64,000 nt of DNA from JANQIO01 sp043513815 (GTDB lineage Bacteria; Pseudomonadota; Gammaproteobacteria; Pseudomonadales; Halieaceae). The stretch lies in NCBI GenBank assembly GCA_043513815.1, contig CP121313.1:1984001-2048000 (forward strand), given 5' to 3'. Below the pieces are notes generated by a model, which saw only the letters and a program-made list of their open reading frames with translations, was not told where the DNA came from and did not search any database. This document shows positions 35,359 through 44,576 of the stretch, piece after piece. Position 1 is the stretch's first letter. Each line of letters starts with the position of its first letter. The position numbers and the translations under genes were made by a program.

Positions 35359-36020
35359 TTAGCCAACATGCACGCACGGGTTCGCCGGCCGAAGTCTCCA
35401 GGTCGGGAACACGAGACGCTATTTTGAAAGCCGCACTGGAATTTCTGTGGACCCGGCCGTTCCGCGAGATGACGGTCCGTTCGCTTATGGCCGAGATGCC
35501 GTTGAGCCGACCGGCCTTCTACCAGTACTTCCCGGACGTGCACGCTTTAATGGAAACGCTACTTGAGAGCCTGCGCGATGAAATCCTGGGTGTGGCGCAA
35601 CCCTGGCTGTTCGGCACTGGTGACCCAGTTGTCCTGTTGCGAGACATGATGAAGGGTCTGGTGAAAGTCAGCTACCGCCGTGGTCCTGTGCTGCGCGCGG
35701 CTTCCGACGCAGCAACGTCAGATATACGTATGGAGTCAGCATGGACAGGGTTCCTGCACGACTTCGATGACGTCGTAGCCAGTAGAATCGCGGCGGATCA
35801 GAGCCAGAAGCTCATCCCGACATTTGATGCCCATTCGATGGCCGTAGCGCTGAATCGCCTCGACGCATACACCTTTATTGACGCTTTTGGAACCAGGCCG
35901 CGGCGAAACCACGAGCCTGTGCTCGAAGCAATAACCCGGGTTTGGATGTCGTCGCTGTACGGGGCGAAGTGGCTGAACTTGCCCGAATCAACACTCGTTC
36001 GAAAACCAACTAATTCGTAG
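35352..36020 (+). CDS. TetR/AcrR-family transcriptional regulator
   Basis: Regulator of 222 aa. The N-terminal HTH is in TRDAILKAALEFLW...REMTVRSLMAEMPLSRPAFYQYF, followed by an all-helical ligand domain. ATG 35352 is used because the frame has no better start near the HTH; no ribosome-binding sequence is visible, and the codon lies within operator O2. The DUF1254 gene begins 56 bp after the stop and is probably co-regulated. The inducer is unknown. Confidence 0.88.
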   Translation: MSVSQHARTGSPAEVSRSGTRDAILKAALEFLWTRPFREMTVRSLMAEMPLSRPAFYQYFPDVHALMETLLESLRDEILGVAQPWLFGTGDPVVLLRDMMKGLVKVSYRRGPVLRAASDAATSDIRMESAWTGFLHDFDDVVASRIAADQSQKLIPTFDAHSMAVALNRLDAYTFIDAFGTRPRRNHEPVLEAITRVWMSSLYGAKWLNLPESTLVRKPTNS

Positions 36021-36046
36021 CTATTTCGTAGCTATTTCGTAGCTAT
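36014..36046 (+). repeat. Three tandem copies of TTCGTAGCTAT
   Basis: An 11-bp unit repeated exactly three times, starting inside the last codons of tetR (the TAG stop is part of the first copy) and filling most of the tetR-DUF1254 gap. Likely prone to copy-number change by slippage, which could alter spacing ahead of the next gene. Confidence 0.9.
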
Positions 36047-36075
36047 CAGATCAGATCCGCAGAGGAATACTTTCA

Positions 36076-37572
36076 ATGAAGTCTTTGAATACCGCCTTGA
36101 TTTTTCTCTTTTCATTGTCCGCGTCAGCCTCTGCCCAGGAGGTTACTGACGAGACTCTCCAGTCCATTTCGACACCGAATCAGGTTGAAACGTCGATTGG
36201 CACACTGGAGTTCATCGATGGTTCCCCTCTGCCCGAGACCGCCGAAAAGGTCTATGACTTTCTCGACACGACTCGGGCAATGAATACGTTCCTCAAAGGC
36301 ATGCCGGGTGCGTCGCTGAAGGCACTCATCGACGGAGCCCACTCCATCGGCGCAGTAGAGGCCAATGAAGTCATGATCTTTGACAGACTCATGGGTGCGG
36401 AGTCGCTGTTCCTCACGGGCAACAGTTCGACGGTTTACGCGATTCCGGACCTTGACCTCAAGCGCGACGGCCCAACCGTGGTGGAAGTGCCTGATGGACT
36501 TCTCGGTGCTGCCAACGACGCCTGGTTCCGGTTTATCAACAATCTCCCCTCAGCAGGCAAATACCTGTACCTTCCGCCCGGATACGATGGCCCGGTTCCC
36601 GATGGTTTTGCAGTGTATCGGCCAAAAACCTATCGAATCTGGGTGTTCCTGCGTTCTTCTGTGAAGAACGGCGACGTAAAGGCTGCGGCTTCGCTCGTGA
36701 CAGACAACGTCAAGGTGTATCCGCTCTCACAATTCGCCGACAAGCCGGAGATGAAGTGGATAAGTGCGTCCGGAAAATCCTTCAACACGATCCATCCGAA
36801 CACCGCGGAGTTCTATCATCACCTGAATGAAGTTATTCAATACGAACCTCTCTCGATAATCGATGCCGAAACCCGCGGGCTATTTGCCTCGATAGGTATC
36901 GAGAAAGGCAAAGACTTCTCGCCAGACGCACGGATGCAGAGGCTACTCGCCGACGGTGTGGCACTGGGCAATGCTGCCTCCCGTTCGATCGTGTGGTATC
37001 CACGCTATGACATGAATCTGGCGGGTGCGCGAATCTATCCGGACACGAACAGCGCCTGGATGATGGCCTACACAGATCGCAATGTGTTTTTCAATGGCGA
37101 GAATGGCCAGACAATGAATACCGATGCGCGAGTCATGTTCCATTACCCTTATACGGCTGTTACTCCTGCGATGGCGGCGCCGCGGGAAGGTACTGGCTCT
37201 GACTATGGCATAGCGTATGTCGACTCAGAAAAGCGACCATTTGAAGGCTCTGGAACTTACAAACTTGATTTGCCTGCGAACCCGCCAGTGGGAAATTTCT
37301 GGGCGATTACGGTCTACGATACTCAGACCCGTTCCATGCTTCAGAATAGCCAGAAGTACCCATCGGTCGGCAGTAATGACAAGGGCCTGAAGCAGAACGA
37401 CGACGGCTCTTATTCTCTCTACTTCGGCCCCGAAGCGCCGAAAGGGTTCAAGAACAATTGGGTAGAGACGATTCCTGGCAAGAGCTGGTTTGTCATACTT
37501 CGCATGTACTCGCCGCTTAAGCCCTGGATAGACCAGACGTGGCGGCCGGGCGAGGTTGAGCTCGTTGAATAG
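36076..37572 (+). CDS. Secreted DUF1254/DUF1214 domain protein
   Basis: Exported protein of 498 aa: signal peptide ending ASASAQ, an N-terminal DUF1254 domain (residues about 60-190, with VYAIPDLDLKRDGPTVVEVP and WFRFINNLPSAGKYLYLPPGY) and a C-terminal DUF1214 domain (about 370-485, with GTYKLDLPANPPVGNFWAITVYD and NWVETIPGKSWFVILRMYSP). The pair of domains is common in marine bacteria and of unknown function. GAGG lies about 12 bp before the ATG. It follows tetR closely and is the best candidate for its target. Confidence 0.9.
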   Translation: MKSLNTALIFLFSLSASASAQEVTDETLQSISTPNQVETSIGTLEFIDGSPLPETAEKVYDFLDTTRAMNTFLKGMPGASLKALIDGAHSIGAVEANEVMIFDRLMGAESLFLTGNSSTVYAIPDLDLKRDGPTVVEVPDGLLGAANDAWFRFINNLPSAGKYLYLPPGYDGPVPDGFAVYRPKTYRIWVFLRSSVKNGDVKAAASLVTDNVKVYPLSQFADKPEMKWISASGKSFNTIHPNTAEFYHHLNEVIQYEPLSIIDAETRGLFASIGIEKGKDFSPDARMQRLLADGVALGNAASRSIVWYPRYDMNLAGARIYPDTNSAWMMAYTDRNVFFNGENGQTMNTDARVMFHYPYTAVTPAMAAPREGTGSDYGIAYVDSEKRPFEGSGTYKLDLPANPPVGNFWAITVYDTQTRSMLQNSQKYPSVGSNDKGLKQNDDGSYSLYFGPEAPKGFKNNWVETIPGKSWFVILRMYSPLKPWIDQTWRPGEVELVE

Positions 37573-37743
37573 TTGCTTATGGGTCAGTTTTGAGTGGAAC
37601 CTGTATCGGGCCGATAGCAAAGATCACCGTGCGACCCGGATACATATGTAAACATGTTCACGAATAGTTGTGGGATCGTTTAGAATCCAAGTACTCTCAC
37701 TTTTTGCTCAGCCAGGCCAAAGTAAGAGGTAACTCCCTGGCTT

Positions 37744-37817
37744 GCGGGTGTAGTTCAATGGTAGAACTTCAGCTTCCCAAGCTGATAACACGGGTTCGAT
37801 TCCCGTCACCCGCTCCA
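37744..37817 (+). tRNA. tRNA-Gly (CCC)
   Basis: Full cloverleaf of 74 nt with encoded CCA. Acceptor GCGGGTG pairs with CACCCGC. Anticodon arm TCAGC-TTCCCAA-GCTGA gives anticodon CCC. T arm is CGGG-TTCGATT-CCCG. It closely resembles E. coli glyU. A weak promoter (TTCACG, 18 bp, TAGAAT at 37681) lies upstream. Confidence 0.97.
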
Positions 37818-37939
37818 ATTCACGCCGTCCTTCGCCTGATTTTACCTGAAGCCCTGTCGCTGCTGTGACAGGGCGGCTATCGGCTCTATACTGCTGCTTT
37901 GCCGCCTGCACGCTTGAATAATCAGAAAAGGAATTCCCA

Positions 37940-40900
37940 ATGAATCTCCGGAATATCGCAGCCTGGATTTTTGTCTGCCTGTTAAGTCCAGTATCTGCCG
38001 TTGGCCAGTCTGCGGATAGCTGGCACCGCGACACTGCCGTGTCTGCGGACGGCAAGAACATCCTGTTTACCCACATGGGAGATATTTACCGGGTGTCCAG
38101 TGCCGGAGGCACGGCTGTGCCACTGACCAGTTCAGCGTCGGTGGAGGTCAATCCCGTCTGGTCTGCCGACGGCCAGTGGATTGCCTTCGGCAGTGATCTC
38201 TACGGCAGCCTGGATGTCTTTGTCATGCCGGCCGCGGGCGGCCCACCGCAGCGACTGACTTTTCATGAAGCGGATGATGTGGTCACCGGTTTCTCCGCAG
38301 ACAGTCAGCGCGTGCTGTTCACCAGCAGCCGCTACGACACCCTCAATGCCAGCATCGATCCCCATCGGCGGCGCCCGGAACTCTACGAAGTGCCCATTGC
38401 CGGCGGTACTCCACTGCAATTGAGCACCCTGTACGCCCGCCAGGCTACCTGGAGCCGAGGCGGGGAGGCGCTACTGTTCGCTGATGAGAAAGGCGAGGGT
38501 TTTCACCGCAAGCACGATGATTCGCCGTTTGCGCGCAACGTCTGGCGTATGACGCCGGCCCAGGGAGCGTTTGAGCAGTTGACCAGCAGCCCGTGGAACG
38601 ACCACACGCCTGCCTGGGATGAGACGGGAGCAGGGTTCTATTTCATCAGTGAGCGCTCCGGAAGTCTCAACGTCTGGCACCAGACGTTCAGCGGCGGTGA
38701 AGCCAGCGCGCGGCAGCTGACTTTTCACGCTACCCATCCGGTGCGTGATCTCTCTGTCTCCGAGCGTGGCGATATTGCCTACAGTCTGCACGGTCAGGTT
38801 TTCTTTGGTCCTTCGGGCAGTCAGCCAGCCCCCGTCGATATTACTATCCTCACGGCGATGCAGGTGGCCGCCACAGAACGCATTGATGCCGGCGCTGCTA
38901 TCAGCGAGTTTGTGGTCTCACCGGACGGCAAGGAAATAGCCTACATCAGCCGTGGCGATGTGTTTGTCACCGCCGTGGAGTTCGAAACCACCCGGCAAAT
39001 CACGCACACGCCGGGTGAAGAGCGCAACCTGGCCTTCGCCCTTGACGGTCGCGCATTGCTTTATGCCGCCCAGCGGCTTGACCAGTGGCAGATCTACGAG
39101 AGTGTGCTGCAGGACGAGGATGAGTCGCATTTTTTTCTCGCCACCCGGGTGCGTGAGCAACGCCTGATTACCGGTGAAAAAGGCGACGGTGCAAACGGAA
39201 TGCCGGTAGCAGCCACTCATCCCGCTCCGTCACCGGATGGCAGGCGCGTTGCCTATCTGTCCGACTGGTCTGAAATTCGAGTATTTGACCGCCGCCGCGA
39301 GCGGTCCACGACTGTGGTGGATGAGAAGCTAAATTATTCGATCGGTAACTCCCAGATCAGCTTTTCCTGGTCGCCGGACAGCCGCTGGCTGGCGGTGGAC
39401 ATCCAGCCCAATGGTCGGCTGTTCTTTCCCGATATTGCCATTGTGCCGGCAGACGGCTCTGAACCCCCGGCTCAGCTGACGCAAACCGGCTACACCGATA
39501 TGGGCCCCGACTGGCACGCTGACGGTGGCATCATCACCTGGATGACCGGGCGCCACGGCTTGCGGGAGCATGGCGGGCACGGCACCCAGTACGACGTCCA
39601 CGCCCAGTTCCTTAGCCAGGCGGCCTGGGACCAGTTTCGGCGCACGGAAGAAGATATTGCTCTGGAGGAATCCGATGATGAAGATGACGGGGAGGAAGCA
39701 GATGACAAGCCCGAGCCCGTCTTGGTCGACCTGGATCGGGCCGCAGATCGCCAGGCGCGTCTTACCATTCATTCCTCTGACCTGGGCGGTTTTGCGCTCA
39801 ACAGCGACGCCTCGGTACTTTATTACCTCAGCGCCTTCGAGGAAGGCTATGACCTCTGGTCTCATGACTTCCGTGCCGAGGAGACAGCGCGGGTGGCCGC
39901 GATCGGTGCCGACCAGGCATCTCTGGCCCTGCTGGCCGATGACAGCGCGGCGATTGTGCTGGCCGACGGAGAGCTGATGATGATCGATCTGGAGGCGGAT
40001 GAGGTCGTCGCGGAAGCGGTACCGGTAGCGGCCAGTCTGGAGTTGGACGCGCACGCCGAGCGCGCTGCCATGTTGCACCATGTCTGGCAGACTACCCGGG
40101 ACCGAATCTACCTGCCGCAGGTGCTGACCGAAGCCAACTGGGATGCCATGTACGAAGCCTATGCGGCCAAGCTGCCCGGCATCAATAACAATCGTGACTT
40201 TGCCGAACTGGTCGATGAGCTGGTTGGCGAACTGGATGTGTCCCATGCGGCTGGCCGTTACCGTCCCGAGTCCGGCGCCAGCAGCGGCGGGATCGGGGCT
40301 ATTCTCGACCTTGCCGATCAAGGAGAGGGTGTGCGCATTGCCCAGGTCCTCACCCAGGGGCCGCTAGCGAAAGCCAGTGACCGGGCTGCGGCGGGCAATC
40401 GAATTGTCGCGGTCAACGACACCAGGCTGGAAGCGGGGGCCAACTACTTTGCGCTGCTGGACAATACAGTGGGCCAGCGCCAGCGACTGACCCTGTCAGA
40501 CCGCAAGGGCGAGTTCGATGTCATCCTTCAGCCCGTGAGCCTGGATGAGGAGGCAGAGTGGCTCAAGGATCAGTGGGTAGAGAGCCGTCATGATCTGGTA
40601 GAGACCTTGTCCGCTGGCCGGTTGGGCTACGTGTACCTGCCGGACATGTCCGATGACACCTATCGCCAGGTCTACGCGGATATATTCGGGCGCCACTTCA
40701 CCAAAGAAGCCATCGTGATCGATGTGCGCGACAATAACGGCGGTGATCTGGTGGACTGGCTGGTGCAGCTATTTTCGGGCACCCAGTACATGACCAACAT
40801 GCCCAATGGCCGCCCGGCCCAGGGCGAACCGCTCACCGAGTGGGTAAAACCCTCCATCGCCGTGACCAACCAGGGCGCCTATTCAGACGGCCACTGTTTC

Positions 40901-41182
40901 GTGGCGGCCTGGAAAAATCTCGGGATCAGCACGCTGGTGGGCACGCCCCTGACCGGCACCTGCACCTACGCCGGCTGGGAAATGCTGCCTTCCGGTGATG
41001 TTGTGGCGGGCACGCCGCGGCTGGGGATACTCGATACCGAGGGCGACTGGCTGGAGCGCAAGACCACCGAGCCGGATGTGCTGATTTACCCGGACCCGGC
41101 TGGCATTGTGGCTGGAGAAGACGGACTGCTGCAGCGCGCGGTGGAGGTGTTGCTGACCGAACTTGATGCCGCTGAACCCTGA
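37940..41182 (+). CDS. Secreted tricorn-type serine protease (S41)
   Basis: Exported protein of 1,080 aa. Signal peptide ends near AVGQS. Residues about 30-360 and 400-700 form WD40/TolB-like beta-propeller repeats (LFTHMGDIYRVSSAGG; VNPVWSADGQWIAF; PAWDETGAGFYFISERSG). A PDZ domain follows near residues 785-860 (GGIGAILDLADQGEGVRIAQV), then an S41 peptidase core with DVRDNNGGDLVDWL and the nucleophile Ser982 in GAYSDGHCF. Tricorn homologues degrade peptides to short products; this one should act in the periplasm. A strongly acidic linker lies at about residues 567-594. The M20 peptidase next door fits peptide use. Confidence 0.93.
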   Translation: MNLRNIAAWIFVCLLSPVSAVGQSADSWHRDTAVSADGKNILFTHMGDIYRVSSAGGTAVPLTSSASVEVNPVWSADGQWIAFGSDLYGSLDVFVMPAAGGPPQRLTFHEADDVVTGFSADSQRVLFTSSRYDTLNASIDPHRRRPELYEVPIAGGTPLQLSTLYARQATWSRGGEALLFADEKGEGFHRKHDDSPFARNVWRMTPAQGAFEQLTSSPWNDHTPAWDETGAGFYFISERSGSLNVWHQTFSGGEASARQLTFHATHPVRDLSVSERGDIAYSLHGQVFFGPSGSQPAPVDITILTAMQVAATERIDAGAAISEFVVSPDGKEIAYISRGDVFVTAVEFETTRQITHTPGEERNLAFALDGRALLYAAQRLDQWQIYESVLQDEDESHFFLATRVREQRLITGEKGDGANGMPVAATHPAPSPDGRRVAYLSDWSEIRVFDRRRERSTTVVDEKLNYSIGNSQISFSWSPDSRWLAVDIQPNGRLFFPDIAIVPADGSEPPAQLTQTGYTDMGPDWHADGGIITWMTGRHGLREHGGHGTQYDVHAQFLSQAAWDQFRRTEEDIALEESDDEDDGEEADDKPEPVLVDLDRAADRQARLTIHSSDLGGFALNSDASVLYYLSAFEEGYDLWSHDFRAEETARVAAIGADQASLALLADDSAAIVLADGELMMIDLEADEVVAEAVPVAASLELDAHAERAAMLHHVWQTTRDRIYLPQVLTEANWDAMYEAYAAKLPGINNNRDFAELVDELVGELDVSHAAGRYRPESGASSGGIGAILDLADQGEGVRIAQVLTQGPLAKASDRAAAGNRIVAVNDTRLEAGANYFALLDNTVGQRQRLTLSDRKGEFDVILQPVSLDEEAEWLKDQWVESRHDLVETLSAGRLGYVYLPDMSDDTYRQVYADIFGRHFTKEAIVIDVRDNNGGDLVDWLVQLFSGTQYMTNMPNGRPAQGEPLTEWVKPSIAVTNQGAYSDGHCFVAAWKNLGISTLVGTPLTGTCTYAGWEMLPSGDVVAGTPRLGILDTEGDWLERKTTEPDVLIYPDPAGIVAGEDGLLQRAVEVLLTELDAAEP

Positions 41183-41200
41183 GCGGCGAAATGCGACATC

Positions 41201-41240
41201 TGCCAGGGGTGGGCGCTGCAGGCCAAAGATACCCCTGGCA
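41201..41240. terminator. Inverted repeat after the tricorn gene
   Basis: TGCCAGGGGT and ACCCCTGGCA are perfect 10-bp arms with a 20-bp loop, 18 bp after the stop codon. No T-run follows, so it may be a processing or rho-assisted end rather than a classical terminator. Confidence 0.55.
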
Positions 41241-41347
41241 GCAAATGCCCCCGCGCAGACTTTCACTTCACCGACGGGCGGCTTGACGCTGATATCAGGC
41301 ATTGGGTTATGTTGGAAAGTCACCTGAATTCAATAGGACGCTGATCT

Positions 41348-42673
41348 ATGGTCATTATTCGATGGGCGATGCTCGCAGTGCTGGCGCTGCCAGTGCTGTG
41401 CCCGGTTACCCTGGCCCAGGGCCTCGACGCCACCGAGCGGCAACTGGTGGCTGAAATTGACACACGCGAAGTACAGGCGCTGTCACTGCTCGAAGCAACC
41501 GTGAATATCAACAGCGGATCCCTGAACCGCAACGGTGTTCGCGCTGTCGGCAGCTTGTTTGCCCAGGCTTTTGAGGAGTTTGGCATGGAGACAGAGTGGC
41601 TCGACGGAAGCGACTTTAACCGGGCCGGGCATCTTGTCGCGCGGCACGGTGACCAGGGCCCCCATCTATTGCTGATTGGTCACCTGGATACCGTGTTCGA
41701 ACCGGATAGCCCTTTCCAGCAGTTCGAGAGAATCGATGAACGTCATGCCCGAGGGCCCGGTGTTACCGACATGAAGGGCGGCAATGTGATTATCGTCGAA
41801 GCACTGCGGGCCCTGCAGCAGACCGGTGTGCTGGATCGAATGACTGTGACCGTCATGTTAATTGGCGATGAGGAATCGGCGGGGCGGCCGCTGGGGCTTG
41901 CTCGCGCCGCGCTGCGCGAGGCGGCTGATGCCGCGGATGTGGCTCTCGGGTTTGAGGACGGGGACGGTAATCCCGCCACGGCGGTTATTGCCCGTCGTGG
42001 CTATTCTGGGTGGACACTAGACGTCGAGGGCAGGCCTGCACACTCGTCGATCATCTTCAGTCAAGATGTTGGCTATGGGGCGGTTTACGAGATTGCCCGG
42101 GTGCTTGACGGGTTTCGGGAATCGCTGGCGGGTGAAGTGAATCTGACCGTAAACCCCGGGCTCCTGCTGGCCGGAACGCAGCTGGATTTCGACGCCGCCA
42201 CCTCACGGGGTGACGCCTTCGGAAAACCGAACGTGATAGCGGGAACGGCAAGCGCCTCCGGCGACTTGCGGACCTTGACGTTCGAGCAACGTGACAGCGC
42301 CAAGCAGAGAATGCGTAAGATTGTCGAATCCAGTTTGCCGGGAACCGCTTCCGAGCTGACATTTGAGGACGGCTATCCACCCCTTGCACCCTCAGAGGGT
42401 AACCGCCGCCTGTTGGCCATCTGGAGCAGGGCCAGCGAAGACCTGGGACTTGGAAAGGTGTCGGCGGTCGATCCCGCCAAGGCCGGCGCCGCTGATATTT
42501 CCTTTACCGCCGGCCGCGTTTATATGGCGCTGGATGGACTGGGTTTGATGGGCAAGGGCGGCCACACGGTCGAGGAAACGGCTGATCTGGCGACGCTGGG
42601 CTCGCAGACCAAGCGAGCGGCGGTGACAATGTATCGTTTGCTGGAGGTCTACGCCGCTCAGGGCGCTGATTGA
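41348..42673 (+). CDS. M20 family metallopeptidase with signal peptide
   Basis: Exported zinc-dependent exopeptidase/amidohydrolase of 441 aa. A signal peptide ends VTLAQG. Metal ligands are seen in LLIGHLDTVF, GPGVTDMKGGN and GDEESAG, with the terminal histidine in GKGGHTVEE. A dimerisation lid domain lies between about residues 220 and 330 (VEGRPAHSSI). The family includes carboxypeptidase G2 and aminoacyl-hydrolases; the exact substrate is open. It probably finishes peptides released by the tricorn-like protease, as inference. Confidence 0.92.
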   Translation: MVIIRWAMLAVLALPVLCPVTLAQGLDATERQLVAEIDTREVQALSLLEATVNINSGSLNRNGVRAVGSLFAQAFEEFGMETEWLDGSDFNRAGHLVARHGDQGPHLLLIGHLDTVFEPDSPFQQFERIDERHARGPGVTDMKGGNVIIVEALRALQQTGVLDRMTVTVMLIGDEESAGRPLGLARAALREAADAADVALGFEDGDGNPATAVIARRGYSGWTLDVEGRPAHSSIIFSQDVGYGAVYEIARVLDGFRESLAGEVNLTVNPGLLLAGTQLDFDAATSRGDAFGKPNVIAGTASASGDLRTLTFEQRDSAKQRMRKIVESSLPGTASELTFEDGYPPLAPSEGNRRLLAIWSRASEDLGLGKVSAVDPAKAGAADISFTAGRVYMALDGLGLMGKGGHTVEETADLATLGSQTKRAAVTMYRLLEVYAAQGAD

Positions 42674-42790
42674 CTCCGACAACACGCCACGGGAATCGTC
42701 CCCGGCCTGTCAGGCGAGGCACCGCGGCGATTTTTCCAATCCCTGCCATACTTGTCTGATCTGGCGTCAACCCTTTAGGAGGGTGAATTT

Positions 42791-43159
42791 ATGATTGGTT
42801 ACGTAACCCTGGGCAGCAACGACATGGCGCGAGCCTGTGCCTTTTATGATGAGCTGATGGCGAGCCTCGGCTATGGTCGGGTGCTGGAAGACGAGAGCTT
42901 TGTAGGCTGGGGCGAGTCGTTGATGGAGCCTTGCATCTCGGTCATCAAGCCCGCCGATGGCAATGCCGCCACGGTGGGTAATGGCGTGATGGTGGCGCTG
43001 CGTATGGAGTCTCCGGAGCAGGTTGACGCTATTTACGCCAAGGCCATCGAGCTTGGCGGCAGTGACGAGGGCGCTCCCGGGCCGCGAGGCGAGGGTTTCT
43101 ATGCGGGCTATTTCCGCGACCCTGACGGCAACAAGCTCAATGCCTTTGTTATGGGCTGA
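42791..43159 (+). CDS. Glyoxalase/VOC family protein
   Basis: Protein of 122 aa with the vicinal oxygen chelate fold: MIGYVTLGSNDMARACAFYD at the start and GYFRDPDGNKLNAF at the end. The metal-ligand positions are only partly kept: an N-terminal His is replaced by T/L in GYVTLGS. So a lyase activity is doubtful. TTAGGAGGGTG gives a strong ribosome-binding sequence. It is followed directly by the REP-like palindromes. Confidence 0.88.
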   Translation: MIGYVTLGSNDMARACAFYDELMASLGYGRVLEDESFVGWGESLMEPCISVIKPADGNAATVGNGVMVALRMESPEQVDAIYAKAIELGGSDEGAPGPRGEGFYAGYFRDPDGNKLNAFVMG

Positions 43160-43167
43160 CCCCCGCT

Positions 43168-43295
43168 TTAATTGGGGACAGACCACATTCTTGAGCGATT
43201 TTTTGTCTGACAGCTAAACAAAGACAGCCAGGAACGTGGTCCGTCCCTATTTAGCGGGACAACATATTTGCTCAGAAACGTGGTCTGTATTCCCT
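43168..43295. repeat. REP-like cluster of GGGGACAGACCAC palindromes
   Basis: Three related units: AATTGGGGACAGACCACATT (43171-43190, plus strand), the reverse-oriented GAACGTGGTCCGTCCCTATT (43231-43250) and GAAACGTGGTCTGTATTCCC (43274-43293). The first and second make an imperfect inverted repeat. This GGGACAGACCACGTT sequence type is known around REP-associated tyrosine transposases. The third unit encodes the last residues of the M48 protease. Confidence 0.75.
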
Positions 43296-44572
43296 GTGCT
43301 CAAACCGCCGCTGGCTGTAGTCGCCTGGTCGTTCAGATTTTCCGCTTTCCAGCGCATTGCCATGTAGATTCTGGCATAGGGAGAGGGATGGTGGTTGAGC
43401 CAGCGCTCTTCCCAGGCGGGTGGTTTCAGCTTTCTGTATTCGGCGGTCAGCAAGGCCACTTCAGCCCAGGCATCGGGGTTCTGGGTGGCGTTGATGGCAA
43501 ACAGGTCAGCCTCGTATTCCTGCATGTAGGTAATCCTGTTGAGCGCCGGGGTGGCGAGGAACAGGAAAACGGACACGATAGCGAACAGCAGCGGAAAGCC
43601 CGCATAGTCGTCGATCCCGCGAATACCCCAGTGCTCTCCGCGCCGCGCAAGAATAATATTGAACACCAGGCTTGAGAGCCCCAGACACACGCCGATCGCA
43701 AGGGAGATAAGCAGCAGTCCGGTAAGCAGATGGTTCAGCACATAGTGCCCGATTTCATGGGCCATCACCGCTTCCACCGACGCTGGCTCGGCACGCGCGA
43801 GCAGGTTGTCATTGAGGGCGATGCGAACCGTGCCCATCATGCCGGCCACATTGGCGCTCACTCGCTTGGTCTGTTTTGACTCGTCCACCTGTTTTACGTC
43901 ATCGGCAGGTACGCCGTTGGCCCGGGCGATAGACAGGATCTGTTCCTTGAGAGGCCCTTCATCCATGGGTTTGTAATCATTGAACAGGGGCAGGATAAAA
44001 ATGGGTGCCAGAAACATGATGAGCACCAGGAAGCCTGCGGTCAGCCCCGTACCCCACATCCACCAGCGTTGCGGTGAGCGGCGCAGCAAGATGTACAGGA
44101 GCGCGACGAAGACACTGCCGAACAGCACCAGCAGGCCAATCCCCAACAGGTGTTCTGTTAACCAGCCGGCGAAGGACAGGTTGCCCAGCCCGTACTTCTG
44201 CTCAATATAAAGGCTGCGGTACCAGTCCACGGGAAAGAACAGGACAGTGGTGACAAGCAGGTAGATCGGCACGTAGACGAAGGCCTGCCCGAATCGGCTG
44301 TTGATCTTGCTTTCCGCCAGTTCTCGCCAGCGCCGCGACCAGCCTGTGGCCAGCAACAGCCAGACAACCAGCAACGTGGCTACCAGCTGCACCACTGAGG
44401 CCACGTAGTGACTGTTGACGTAGCCGACGGTGTTGGCGACGTCCTCAGGGGGCACCTGGGCGAGCAGTTCGGCGGTGGCCGCGGCGGCGTCAAACTCCAC
44501 AGCGCCTGCCGCCTGGCCGAGCAGGGGAAAGAGCAGTGTAATCATAGTCAGGCTATAAAGTAGCGGTCGCAC
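43247..44572 (-). CDS. M48 family (Ste24/CAAX prenyl protease-like) metalloprotease
   Basis: Integral membrane zinc protease of 441 aa. The active site is HEIGHYVLNH, with the third ligand in the downstream EYEADLFA. Some seven hydrophobic segments, an N-terminal signal-like stretch and the LYIEQKYGLGNLSFAGWL block match the Ste24p branch rather than HtpX. GTG 44572, with GGAG upstream, is taken as start; it lies 4 bp after the ribBA stop. ATG 44545 is the alternative. The C-terminal tail (DHVSEQICCPAK) is written by the REP-like element, so the natural end was probably shorter. Likely envelope protein quality control. Confidence 0.88.
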   Translation of the reverse strand: MRPLLYSLTMITLLFPLLGQAAGAVEFDAAAATAELLAQVPPEDVANTVGYVNSHYVASVVQLVATLLVVWLLLATGWSRRWRELAESKINSRFGQAFVYVPIYLLVTTVLFFPVDWYRSLYIEQKYGLGNLSFAGWLTEHLLGIGLLVLFGSVFVALLYILLRRSPQRWWMWGTGLTAGFLVLIMFLAPIFILPLFNDYKPMDEGPLKEQILSIARANGVPADDVKQVDESKQTKRVSANVAGMMGTVRIALNDNLLARAEPASVEAVMAHEIGHYVLNHLLTGLLLISLAIGVCLGLSSLVFNIILARRGEHWGIRGIDDYAGFPLLFAIVSVFLFLATPALNRITYMQEYEADLFAINATQNPDAWAEVALLTAEYRKLKPPAWEERWLNHHPSPYARIYMAMRWKAENLNDQATTASGGLSTGNTDHVSEQICCPAK

Positions 44573-44576
44573 GGTG

